A stretch of 64,000 bases of DNA from Nocardia sp. BMG51109 (lineage in GTDB: Bacteria; Actinomycetota; Actinomycetes; Mycobacteriales; Mycobacteriaceae). Both the position numbers and the translations under genes were made by a program. The notes under the pieces are model-generated. The model was not told the origin of the DNA, made no database searches, and was given only the letters and a program-made list of their open reading frames with translations. This document shows positions 8,792-16,506 of the stretch, piece after piece. The stretch lies in NCBI RefSeq assembly GCF_000526215.1, contig NZ_JAFQ01000004.1:5766001-5830000 (forward strand), in the 5' to 3' direction. The stretch's first letter is position 1. Each line of letters opens with the position of its first letter.

Positions 8792-10294
8792 TTACGGCTC
8801 CCGGCCGAGCCCCGGCCACACATCGTCGCCGACCGAAGCGGCAGCTCGACTCCCCGGCCCGCGGCCGGCATCGACCCTGATATCCGTGAACGACGCGCCG
8901 TCGATACGGCCCTGCCGACCGGTCGTGGTGGAACGTCCGGTCACCTTCCAATTCGTGCTGAAATTCGCGAGCGTGCACATCACTCTCGGGTTATTGTTGT
9001 GAAGCCGCATTCCGTATACCATGAACCGGCCGTGGGCGGCGTACTGGGATATGTCGCCGATCCTGGTCGGCGTACACATCGGAACCCGGTGTTTCTCGTT
9101 GACGAAGACCTGGGCAATCCATGGCTCACCGGACGTCATTATTCTATCGATGATGAAAGTGAGAACTTTCCTTGCCGAGGACCTCGATCCCCCGAGCCGG
9201 AAGACTCCCTTGCTGTCGCTGTAATAGGGCCCTACCCCGGAGCCGCATTTGAAGACGATACTCCTGCGCAGCGACTCGGGAAGCGAAATAAACGCCTCCG
9301 GTTCGACGGGATCGAGCAACACCTCACGTAACGGATGTTCCAGGTGCGGGACGAGCGTCTCCAGTCGGAGAATCGGGCCGGCGATCAGCGCGGTAGGAAC
9401 GACAATCTGCCGAATGCGGTCGTCGAAGTGTCCTCGGAAAGAGTCCATGAACGGCAGCGCGAGTACCCATTTCTGCCGATATATGTAGTTCAACGGCGTC
9501 TCGATCCACATGTCGTCCCCGGTGCCCGCTCGGGCGGCGGCGAGTAGCAGCTCGTCGGAAATCATACTGCTGAATCCCTGGCCGTGAATGAAGTCGACCG
9601 GCCGGTTGCCGGATGAGTCTCGATAGCTCAGCCTTCCCGTCTTCGATTCTATTCGACTCCCGATATCCGAACGATCGACTGCGCGATAGTCTACGTTTCG
9701 GCGGGCCAGCTCTCGCTCCAGGTATTTTTCGCTCCGCATCCACGTGCCTCGTACCGCATTCAAGGCGAGGACGCCCTGCCGGGATCGGTGTCGGTCACGG
9801 ATGACCTCGGCGAAGTCGTCGATCGGGCTGCTGGTGGGGGCGGTTCCGGCTATCGGCACCGTCTTCCGGCACACGTCGGAGAACCCCAGGAACAACCCGG
9901 GGCCTCCTGATTTCCATTGAATCTCGGCGATCTGACGCCGACCGTCCATGGCAATGTAATCGAGCCTGCACATCCGCGGTTCGAGACCGGCGGCAGCGGT
10001 TATCCGGTGTGCCGAGACCTCTGCGTTCGACAGACCTTGTTCCGCAAGTTGCGCGACCCACGCCGGCGCCTCTCCGGCGAGTGCGGCCCGGTACAGGTAT
10101 GTACACGTCGTATAGAGCTGCCACATCGCATGCAGGTCACGGTCGATATCGCTCAACTCGTGCTCCGTGAGGATGACAGAGCAGGGCGAGACGAGCGATG
10201 AGAATACCGGTGAATCGCCGTACACGAGCCCCGATGAGAGCAAGCACTCGACAAGTTTCTCGACACTGCCGGAGGAGCGCTCGACTATCTTCAT
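8792..10294 (-). CDS. Uncharacterised protein, possibly circularly permuted ATP-grasp-like
   Basis: The product is 500 residues and I do not recognise a named family with certainty. The order of blocks recalls circularly permuted ATP-grasp proteins. There is a CRLDYIAMDGRRQIAEIQW segment (an acidic 'E-I-x' strand), then SEKYLERELARRNVDYRAVD with GRLSYRDSSGNRPVDFIH, and late SIVFKCGSGVGPYYSDSKGV with EPWIAQVFVNEKHRVP and GRFMVYGMRLHN. If right, it would form amide or similar bonds using ATP. The ATG overlaps the TGA of the thiamine-diphosphate enzyme gene (ATGA), so the two are coupled. Base composition is AT-richer than the surroundings. Its last residues, VGDDVWPGLGREP, resemble the end of the nearby DUF3349 protein. 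Confidence 0.6.
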   Translation of the reverse strand: MKIVERSSGSVEKLVECLLSSGLVYGDSPVFSSLVSPCSVILTEHELSDIDRDLHAMWQLYTTCTYLYRAALAGEAPAWVAQLAEQGLSNAEVSAHRITAAAGLEPRMCRLDYIAMDGRRQIAEIQWKSGGPGLFLGFSDVCRKTVPIAGTAPTSSPIDDFAEVIRDRHRSRQGVLALNAVRGTWMRSEKYLERELARRNVDYRAVDRSDIGSRIESKTGRLSYRDSSGNRPVDFIHGQGFSSMISDELLLAAARAGTGDDMWIETPLNYIYRQKWVLALPFMDSFRGHFDDRIRQIVVPTALIAGPILRLETLVPHLEHPLREVLLDPVEPEAFISLPESLRRSIVFKCGSGVGPYYSDSKGVFRLGGSRSSARKVLTFIIDRIMTSGEPWIAQVFVNEKHRVPMCTPTRIGDISQYAAHGRFMVYGMRLHNNNPRVMCTLANFSTNWKVTGRSTTTGRQGRIDGASFTDIRVDAGRGPGSRAAASVGDDVWPGLGREP

Positions 10295-11973
10295 TGCGCC
10301 TGCCGGGTATGATAGTTGGTCGAGTACCCGTTCATATAGAGATCCGGGTATTCTATTCTGACGTCCACCAATGTAGGCCCCGGTGAACGTGTGCCGATGG
10401 CGATCGATTCGCGCAGTTCTGCGAGAGATTCCGCACGTAATCCCCGGCATCCGTTGGCCTGCGCCAGGGCCGCGAAGTCGACGGTACCGAATGTGGTGAT
10501 TCCCGGGTTTTCCGGCCGGTTTCCGAGCGATTCGTAGCGTTGGATCAGGCTGCTCGCGGAGTTGTTCATGATGATGATCAGCACGTCGAGGCCGAGCCGC
10601 ACGACCGTTTCGAGATCTCCCGAGACCGAATGGAAGCCACCGTCGCCTGCGATTATCACGACCGGCCTGTCCGGGTTGGCCAGTTTGGCGCCGATGCCGA
10701 GGCCCATGCCCGTGCCGAACGACGAGAGCCCGGCCGAGGTGACGAAGTCGAGTGGCCTGCTCGCCTTGAAGAAGAGCGCGGAGACGTGCCGGTGTAATCC
10801 GACGTCGCTGGCCAGGATGAATCCTTCCAGATGCTCGTGAAGGGTTCGCAGCACCTGGGTCGGCTTGACACCGATCGGCAATTCTTCGGAGTCGTTGAAA
10901 AGCTCGTCGATTCGGTCGCGGAGTTTGTCGATGGAGTGGGGCTCGCGCCTGGTCCCGGCCGAATTCCCGGCGATGAAGTCGATCGCCTCTCGCAAGGGAT
11001 GGACGGCATCGATGTCGAAGACCGAGAGGCCGGAGTCGTCCTTGTGGTCGGACAGTCGGGCGACAGTCTTCTGCCTGCCTCTCGTCCACAGCCGCGGATA
11101 GAGGTGCTCGGCCGGGTCATAACAGATCAGCAGCACGAAGTCGATGGGTTCGAAGAGGGTGTCCAGAGCCGGGAACTCCAGGATCGAGTCCATATAGGGA
11201 GTGATCGCGCCGTAGTCGAGAGGATGTTCTCCCGGTAGGGCCCCTTTGGCGGCGTATGTAGTCACGACCGGGATGTTCGAACGCTCCGCCATGCGAACGA
11301 TGTCCGGCGTGAGGCCCGACTTCAGAGCGGCATCTCCGACGGCAATAATCGGGTTGCTACAGCTCCGAAGTGCGGCGACGATTTTTCTCAGGTCCGGAGA
11401 CGGTGGACCGTCGACGGTCGCGGATGACGGTGCGACAGGTGCGGAACTCGGTTTCTCGTAGGCCATCCGGGCGCGAGCCGGTGCCGCCAGTATATCGATC
11501 GGTACGGCGAGAAATGCCGGGCCCGCGGGCGGGGTCTGCGCTATGTTCAGGGCACGGTCGAGACTTGTGAACAAGTCGTCCGGGCCGGTGACCAGATGAG
11601 CGTACTTCGAAATCGGCTTCGCCATCGATACGGAGTCGATACATTGATGGGCATTGTTGTGCGCTATTTCATATGTTTCATGGTGTGCCACAATCGCGAT
11701 GAGAGGATATCGATCCAGGGTTGCCGTGGCGACGGCGGTCATGAGGTTTGCCGCTCCCGGGCCGATTGTCGCAAAGCTCACCTGCGGAGTTCCGGTGAAC
11801 CTCGACATCGAACATGCCGCGACGCCGGCGGTGAATTCGTGCCGGGTGAGAACGAAATGTATATCAGGTATCTCGTTGAACGAGATCGCGCTGGCCTCGC
11901 GGCCGACTATTCCGAATATATGTTCGATTCCGATCGCCCGGAGTCGGCGTAGTAGCGCGGTGGCGACGTTCAT
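10291..11973 (-). CDS. Thiamine-diphosphate-dependent enzyme of the acetolactate-synthase-like family
   Basis: The 560-residue product has the three-domain ThDP fold. Near the N terminus are FGIVGREAS and FVLTRHEFTAGVAA, with the conserved cofactor-activating Glu, and FATIGPGAANLM. The middle domain carries IVAALRSCSNPIIAVGDAALKSG. The C-terminal cofactor site is AGDGGFHSVSGDLETVVRLG with IIIMNN (GDG...NN metal-binding motif). ATG 11973 is chosen because the family homology starts there and it lies five bases after the stop of the upstream gene. Many relatives decarboxylate 2-oxo acids or ligate aldehydes; the substrate is not predictable. Neighbours suggest a small biosynthetic cassette rather than branched-chain amino acid synthesis. 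Confidence 0.88.
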   Translation of the reverse strand: MNVATALLRRLRAIGIEHIFGIVGREASAISFNEIPDIHFVLTRHEFTAGVAACSMSRFTGTPQVSFATIGPGAANLMTAVATATLDRYPLIAIVAHHETYEIAHNNAHQCIDSVSMAKPISKYAHLVTGPDDLFTSLDRALNIAQTPPAGPAFLAVPIDILAAPARARMAYEKPSSAPVAPSSATVDGPPSPDLRKIVAALRSCSNPIIAVGDAALKSGLTPDIVRMAERSNIPVVTTYAAKGALPGEHPLDYGAITPYMDSILEFPALDTLFEPIDFVLLICYDPAEHLYPRLWTRGRQKTVARLSDHKDDSGLSVFDIDAVHPLREAIDFIAGNSAGTRREPHSIDKLRDRIDELFNDSEELPIGVKPTQVLRTLHEHLEGFILASDVGLHRHVSALFFKASRPLDFVTSAGLSSFGTGMGLGIGAKLANPDRPVVIIAGDGGFHSVSGDLETVVRLGLDVLIIIMNNSASSLIQRYESLGNRPENPGITTFGTVDFAALAQANGCRGLRAESLAELRESIAIGTRSPGPTLVDVRIEYPDLYMNGYSTNYHTRQAQ

Positions 11974-11978
11974 GTCCG

Positions 11979-12956
11979 TCACTTGGCCTTTCCGGACAGT
12001 CGCTTTATTTTTGCCTGGATATTCTTTCCGTACGACTTCTTCTCCGGGAACCGGGTCGTGAGCTCCTGCGCTCGCTTCTCCAGTTCGTCCCAGTGGATGA
12101 TATTTCCTTCCTTGAGCCTGGAACTCGAGTACCACAGGGTGTCATAGTAGGTGGAGAACACCTCGGCCGCGGCATTTCCCTTCATCCAGAGCATGTGGCG
12201 CTGATCCTCGGGGAGCATGTATCCGAACGTGGGATCGACGAGACAGATTTCCTGACGGTCGAATATCTGCAGGCTGAGTGGAGGCGGGAGCTTCTCCGTT
12301 TCCACGAGATCGACGACACCGACCTGGAAGTTCGTGCAGTACCGGACCTGATCCAGGAAGCTCACCACCCACTCCAGCTTCTCCAGCGTAGGTATCGCCA
12401 CTATCCTGCGGAACTTGATGCCGGTATTTGCCCGAGCCAACGCCGTCTGCGTGTCGAAATATTCGACCATCTCCGGCGTTCCGTAATGCTGGGGTGGCTG
12501 AGAATCGAGTTGCGTCAGGTCGGCGCTCCGCGATGTCGCTCTGAGCGCGGACAGCATGTGCCGGTAGAACCCGGTGCGGTCGCATATTTCTGCCTCATGC
12601 AGGTTGTTCGACCGCAACGCGGTCTCTACGGCGTCGAGTCGTTGGTGGGTCAGGCGTGATTCGGCCACGACCGCATCGGCGATGTCGTTGGCTTGATACT
12701 TGATCCTGAAGACACGGATACCGACCGCCACACTGATCGCCACCAGAGCGGGGATCTGAAATGCGGCCTCCTTTTTCAACAACGCCGCCATCGCGATCCC
12801 GGCGGCGGAGACAAAGATGACGAGACCGTCGATCTCGGCGACGGCGGACCGGAGGAGGTCGGTCAGCCGGCCGCGCGAGGTGGTGGGGGTCAGCTCGGAA
12901 CGGAGCGCCGCGTTGCGATGTCGCGGCCCACCGAGACGGTTCACGTCGTGACTCAC
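11979..12956 (-). CDS. Membrane-anchored protein of unknown function, two TM helices plus soluble domain
   Basis: The product is about 325 residues. Two adjacent hydrophobic helices (GLVIFVSAAGIAMAALL and ALVAISVAVGIRVF, about residues 45-83) are followed by a short helical region. A cytoplasmic-looking domain of about 200 residues with strands such as GIKFRRIVAIP, FQVGVVDLV and ICLVDPTFGYML comes next, and a very basic tail. The soluble part resembles single PLD-fold sensor domains but no HKD motif is present. The start is uncertain: GGGAGG lies nine bases before GTG 12956, while ATG 12965 is too close to it and the longer frame to 13097 has GC-rich unrelated-looking sequence. First gene of the AT-richer three-gene operon. 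Confidence 0.6.
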   Translation of the reverse strand: MSHDVNRLGGPRHRNAALRSELTPTTSRGRLTDLLRSAVAEIDGLVIFVSAAGIAMAALLKKEAAFQIPALVAISVAVGIRVFRIKYQANDIADAVVAESRLTHQRLDAVETALRSNNLHEAEICDRTGFYRHMLSALRATSRSADLTQLDSQPPQHYGTPEMVEYFDTQTALARANTGIKFRRIVAIPTLEKLEWVVSFLDQVRYCTNFQVGVVDLVETEKLPPPLSLQIFDRQEICLVDPTFGYMLPEDQRHMLWMKGNAAAEVFSTYYDTLWYSSSRLKEGNIIHWDELEKRAQELTTRFPEKKSYGKNIQAKIKRLSGKAK

Positions 12957-13165
12957 CAGGCCCATCCCTCCCGCCGGCCCAGCTGCCGGAGTGAGCCTTC
13001 GCAGCCCCCTCGGGTCAGCTCGGCGATGGCCCGGCGCGGTGATGCGCCACCATGCTCCGACTGTCCTCCCACACGCGGTTCGAGCCCCGCTTTCCACATG
13101 CCATTATGCGCCTCGAGCCCATGATGCCGGGGGCGTTTCGGTCGCAACGCCGGGTGCCGTGCCGC

Positions 13166-13483
13166 TCACGGCTGCTCGCCGAGGCCGGGCCAGGCGTCGT
13201 CTACCGGCCAGCCGCCCGCCACGAGGTGCTCCCGGACCCGGGCGAGATCGGACTCGCGGGGCATGGCGTCGGTGAGTCTGGTGATGATCACACCCACATC
13301 GGCCTTGTCGGCGGGCAGGGTGCCCTGCTGGACCAGCGCCTCGGCGATATCGCGGACCTCCTCCTCGGTGAGGCGCCGGGCCAGCAGCGCCACGAGGGGG
13401 ATGTAGTCGGTATCGGGCACGCCGTGCGGATATCCGGCGCGCAGCCAGTCGACGATTCTGGCGAGCAGGGCGGGTAGGGCCAT
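13166..13483 (-). CDS. DUF3349 family protein
   Basis: This 105-residue small helical protein of actinobacteria has no settled function. It begins MALPALLARIVDWLRAGYPHG and contains DYIPLVALLARRLTEEEV and DVGVIITRLTDAMP. It ends DDAWPGLGEQP, as full-length members do. It diverges from the alpha/beta hydrolase gene. Its final codons are partly repeated at 8795-8826 at the other end of the acquired-looking cassette (about three quarters of 32 positions match by eye). Confidence 0.8.
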   Translation of the reverse strand: MALPALLARIVDWLRAGYPHGVPDTDYIPLVALLARRLTEEEVRDIAEALVQQGTLPADKADVGVIITRLTDAMPRESDLARVREHLVAGGWPVDDAWPGLGEQP

Positions 13484-13690
13484 CGGTCTCCGGTTCTGTG
13501 GATCGGGGTGATCAGGCGTCGGAGGGGTGCGCGAGCGGCCGGCCGCCAGGCGCGCGGCCGCCCGTGCGATATCGTCCTCGCCTGGTGTTTCGAGCGCAAG
13601 CGCGGCGATCGCGGCCTCGATATCGGCGCGTTCGACCGGGCCGTCCCCGGCTGCGAGCCGATCGGTAGCGTGCCGGGGAAGGAGGTGCGG

Positions 13691-14335
13691 GTGTTCTACG
13701 ACGGCGTCGGCGGCCGTGTCAACTATCGAATGTGGCGGGTGGACGGCGGGATTCGCGCCGTCCTGGTGTTTCTGCACGGACGCGGGCAGAGCAGCGCCGA
13801 CTACCACCGGTTCGGCCGGGCCATGGGCCTGCACGGCATCGAGGTGTGGGCGCTCGATCACCTCGGCCACGGACTGAGCGAGGGGGAGCCGGATTCCTCG
13901 CCGCCGCTCCCGGACCTCGCCGCCAACGCGGAAATCCTGATCGGGCTGGCGCACGCGAGCAGGCCGGGCGTTCCCCTGGTCCTGGCCGGCCATTCGCTGG
14001 GGGCCGCGGTGGCACTGCTGATGATGCGCACATCCGGACAAGGCGACGGCCCGGTGTGCGCGGTCGCGCTGACCGGAACCCCGTCCCGGGATTCGTTGCT
14101 GCGGGCGCCCGCACCGCCGGTGCCCACGCTGCTGCTGCACGGCGAGGACGATCGGCTCACGCCGATCGATCCGGTCCGCGAGTGGGCGTCGCGCAACCCC
14201 GGCGTCGAGCTGCGGGTGTTCGAGGACGCCGGACACGATCTGCTGCACGAACCGGTACGCCGCGAGGTCGAGAAGACGATGGCGGAGTTCACCTTTCGGT
14301 ACGGCGGTTCGAACTCCGCGAGAATTATCTCCTGA
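13691..14335 (+). CDS. Alpha/beta-hydrolase, lysophospholipase-like
   Basis: The product is about 214 residues with the complete hydrolase sequence order. An oxyanion strand VLVFLHGRGQSSADY is followed by VWALDHLGHGLSEGEP, the nucleophile elbow VLAGHSLGAAVAL (Ser), the acid LLHGEDDRLTP (Asp) and DAGHDLLHEP (His). The form is that of PldB/monoacylglycerol-lipase type enzymes. The start is set at GTG 13691 because AAGGAGG lies five bases upstream; in-frame GTGs at 13670 and 13685 are alternatives. It precedes an acyl-adenylating enzyme on the same strand, which hints at use of the released acid. Confidence 0.82.
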   Translation: MFYDGVGGRVNYRMWRVDGGIRAVLVFLHGRGQSSADYHRFGRAMGLHGIEVWALDHLGHGLSEGEPDSSPPLPDLAANAEILIGLAHASRPGVPLVLAGHSLGAAVALLMMRTSGQGDGPVCAVALTGTPSRDSLLRAPAPPVPTLLLHGEDDRLTPIDPVREWASRNPGVELRVFEDAGHDLLHEPVRREVEKTMAEFTFRYGGSNSARIIS

Positions 14336-14380
14336 TCTGTGCACGCGCCGAACGGGTGCTCCGGACCCTCGGTTGTGAAC

Positions 14381-14409
14381 TGGCATTCTGGTATTTGGAG
14401 AACTATATT
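14381..14409 (+). promoter_or_regulatory. Possible promoter giving a leaderless mRNA
   Basis: TATATT at 14404-14409 is a good -10 box ending seven bases before GTG 14416, with TGGCAT at 14381-14386 as a weak -35 at 17-bp spacing. Transcription would then begin at or next to the GTG. No ribosome site precedes that GTG, which agrees with leaderless translation. Confidence 0.4.
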
Positions 14410-14415
14410 CTCAGT

Positions 14416-15828
14416 GTGACCACCGCGCGGACCGAGCCCGTCGTGCTCGCCTTCGAAGACACCCGGTACACGCCGGGCGATCTCGGGGAGCTCGCCTGCG
14501 GTCTGGCCGAGGAACTGGCCGGACGCGGTGTGCGGGTGGGGGATCGGGTGGCGCTGATGTCGTCGAACCGGCCGGAGTTCGTGGTCGCGGTGCTGGCGGT
14601 GTGGCGGCTGGGCGCCGCGGTGGTGCTGATCAGCCCGGCGTGGAAGCGGGCCGAGGTGGAACCGGCGCTGCGGCTGGCACGGCCGGTGATCGGCGTCGGC
14701 GACCATTCGGTCCTGGCCGAGCTGCTGCCGATGCGCCATCTGGACGAGCCGATCACCCCGATGCGGCGACCGGAACCACCCTCGCCCGACCCGGATTCCG
14801 ACGCCGTGCTCGTCTTCAGTTCGGGCACGACAGGTTTACCGAAAGCGGTCCGGCACACGCATGCCTCGTTCCGCACGGCGGTGCGGCAGTGGCGGCAGGT
14901 GCTGGCGCTGACCTCCTACGACCGGTTGCAGATCGTCACGCCGCCGTCGCACATCCTCGGCCTGCTCAACATCGTCACCGTGCTGGACACCGGCGCCTGG
15001 ATGCGGCTGCATCGCCGGTTCGATCTCGAGCGCATGCTGGGCTGCATCGAGCGGGACGGGATCACCGTCGAGATGGCGGTCGCGCCGATCGCGCTGGCCA
15101 TCGCCTCGCATCCGGAGCTGGAGAGCTACGACCTGTCCTCGCTGCGCTACATCATGTGGGGCGCGACCCCGGTGACACCCAGCGTGGCCGAGACCGTCAC
15201 GCGCCGCACCGGTGTCGGGTGGCTGCCCGCCTACGGCGCCACCGAACTTCCCGTCATCGCCTGCAACCCCCTCGACGGGGCGCGGCTGGACAGCGTGGGC
15301 CGGGCGGCACCCGGCGTGACGCTGCGGGTGGTCTCGCTACAGACCGGAGAACCGCTGGGGCCCAGCGAGATCGGGGAGATCGAGGCGCGGTCGGACTCGC
15401 TGCTGGCCGGGTACATTCCGGAGGACGCGACCGCCGCGGCGTTCGACGACGGCTGGTTCCGCACCGGCGACGTCGGCAGCATCGACGACGACGGCTGGAT
15501 CCGGCTGACCGACCGGGCCAAGGAGATGATCAAGGTCCGGGGATTCCCGGTGGCTCCGGCGGAGATCGAGGGCGTGCTGCACGGGCACCCGGACGTGGTC
15601 GACTGTGCCGTGTTCGGGGTTGCCGACCCGGCCGACGGGGAAGCGATCGTCGCCGCCGTGGTGGCGGGCGCATCGGTCACCGCCGACGAGTTGATCGCGC
15701 TGGTCGCCGAGCGGCTGGCAACCTACAAGCGGCCGCGCCGGGTGATGTTCGTCCCGGAGATTCCGCGGCTGCCCTCCGGCAAGGCGCTCCGCCGGGTGCT
15801 CGCCCAGCGCTACGAGCAGGGGGAGTGA
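14416..15828 (+). CDS. Acyl-CoA synthetase / AMP-dependent ligase (class I adenylating enzyme)
   Basis: The product is 470 residues. The adenylation motifs are present in order: VFSSGTTGLPKAVRHTH (ATP loop), YGATELPV (A5), TGDVGSIDDDGWIRLTDRAKEMIKVRGF (A7-A8 hinge) and IPRLPSGKALRR with the catalytic Lys near the end (A10). It should activate a carboxylic acid as acyl-AMP and pass it to CoA. The N-terminal region is shorter than in FadD enzymes of about 540 residues. The substrate is unknown. GTG 14416 is preferred because homology begins within ten residues and a -10 box sits just upstream. Confidence 0.88.
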   Translation: MTTARTEPVVLAFEDTRYTPGDLGELACGLAEELAGRGVRVGDRVALMSSNRPEFVVAVLAVWRLGAAVVLISPAWKRAEVEPALRLARPVIGVGDHSVLAELLPMRHLDEPITPMRRPEPPSPDPDSDAVLVFSSGTTGLPKAVRHTHASFRTAVRQWRQVLALTSYDRLQIVTPPSHILGLLNIVTVLDTGAWMRLHRRFDLERMLGCIERDGITVEMAVAPIALAIASHPELESYDLSSLRYIMWGATPVTPSVAETVTRRTGVGWLPAYGATELPVIACNPLDGARLDSVGRAAPGVTLRVVSLQTGEPLGPSEIGEIEARSDSLLAGYIPEDATAAAFDDGWFRTGDVGSIDDDGWIRLTDRAKEMIKVRGFPVAPAEIEGVLHGHPDVVDCAVFGVADPADGEAIVAAVVAGASVTADELIALVAERLATYKRPRRVMFVPEIPRLPSGKALRRVLAQRYEQGE

Positions 15829-15997
15829 GTCGCCCATTCCGGAGTGGCAGTCTCGGAACAATGAAGAAAACATGACGTCGCCGAGGCGCCGGAAGTTTGC
15901 CCTGCCCTTGCCACATTGATCCGGTAGAGTCGATTCGGGTAGCCGTCGGATTCGGGTATCAAGGTGTGAATGTGTGGTTTCCTCAGGAGAATTCCAG

Positions 15998-16459
15998 GTG
16001 AACAACGACCGTGCCAAGGCTGATATGGCCGAGTTGCTGGACACTGTGGACACGCATATCCGGGCGATCGCCCAGGCGCACCGGCGGCGTACGGAACTCA
16101 CCGCCACCGCCGCCACGGAGGACGGCCGGGTGCGGGCCACGGTGAACGCCGACGGCGTGCTGATCGAGACCGTATTCTCCGACGACATCGACGATTTGGA
16201 CTACGACGAGATCGCCGTGGCGGTCACGGCGGCCGCGCAGGGGGCCGCCGAGGAGGTCGCCCGGAAGGCCGCCAAGCTGTTCGAGCCGATTCAGGCCACC
16301 CGCAAGGGGCTGCCGAACCTGTCCGACCTCGTACCGGACCTGCCCGATCTCCACGCGAAAGTCCCCGAGCCGCAACGGGCCTCGTTCGATCCGCCCGCGG
16401 ACCGCAAGCGGGACGCCGGCGACGGACCCCGGCGGTCCGTCCTCTCCGACGAAGAATGA
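15998..16459 (+). CDS. YbaB/EbfC-family protein
   Basis: This 153-residue protein starts with a helix (NDRAKADMAELLDTVDTHIRAIAQAHRRR). A YbaB-type sheet follows (ELTATAATEDGRVRATVNADGVLIETVF), then a second helix (AVAVTAAAQGAAEEVARKAAKLF) and a Pro-rich, charged tail. YbaB proteins bind DNA in other bacteria, but in actinobacteria diverged copies often accompany WXG100/ESX loci with unclear roles. The GTG is chosen from AGGAGA seven bases upstream. It is the first gene of a three-gene row with the giant protease and the WXG100 gene (47-nt and 19-nt gaps). Confidence 0.82.
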   Translation: MNNDRAKADMAELLDTVDTHIRAIAQAHRRRTELTATAATEDGRVRATVNADGVLIETVFSDDIDDLDYDEIAVAVTAAAQGAAEEVARKAAKLFEPIQATRKGLPNLSDLVPDLPDLHAKVPEPQRASFDPPADRKRDAGDGPRRSVLSDEE

Positions 16460-16506
16460 CATCCGTTCGCTACCGCGAACCGTCGTCGGCCCGTGGAGTT
16501 TAGACC

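Noticed and set aside
12957..13097. Longer N-terminal extension of the two-TM protein (start at 13097)
   Set aside because: The extra residues are Arg/Gly/Pro-rich with no motif, while GGGAGG just upstream of GTG 12956 fits a normal start.
13070..13100. GGTTCGAGCCCC, which resembles a tRNA T-loop, next to the acquired-looking cassette
   Set aside because: No D-arm, anticodon arm or matching acceptor strand can be folded around it, and the T-stem reaches only four pairs. Treated as chance.
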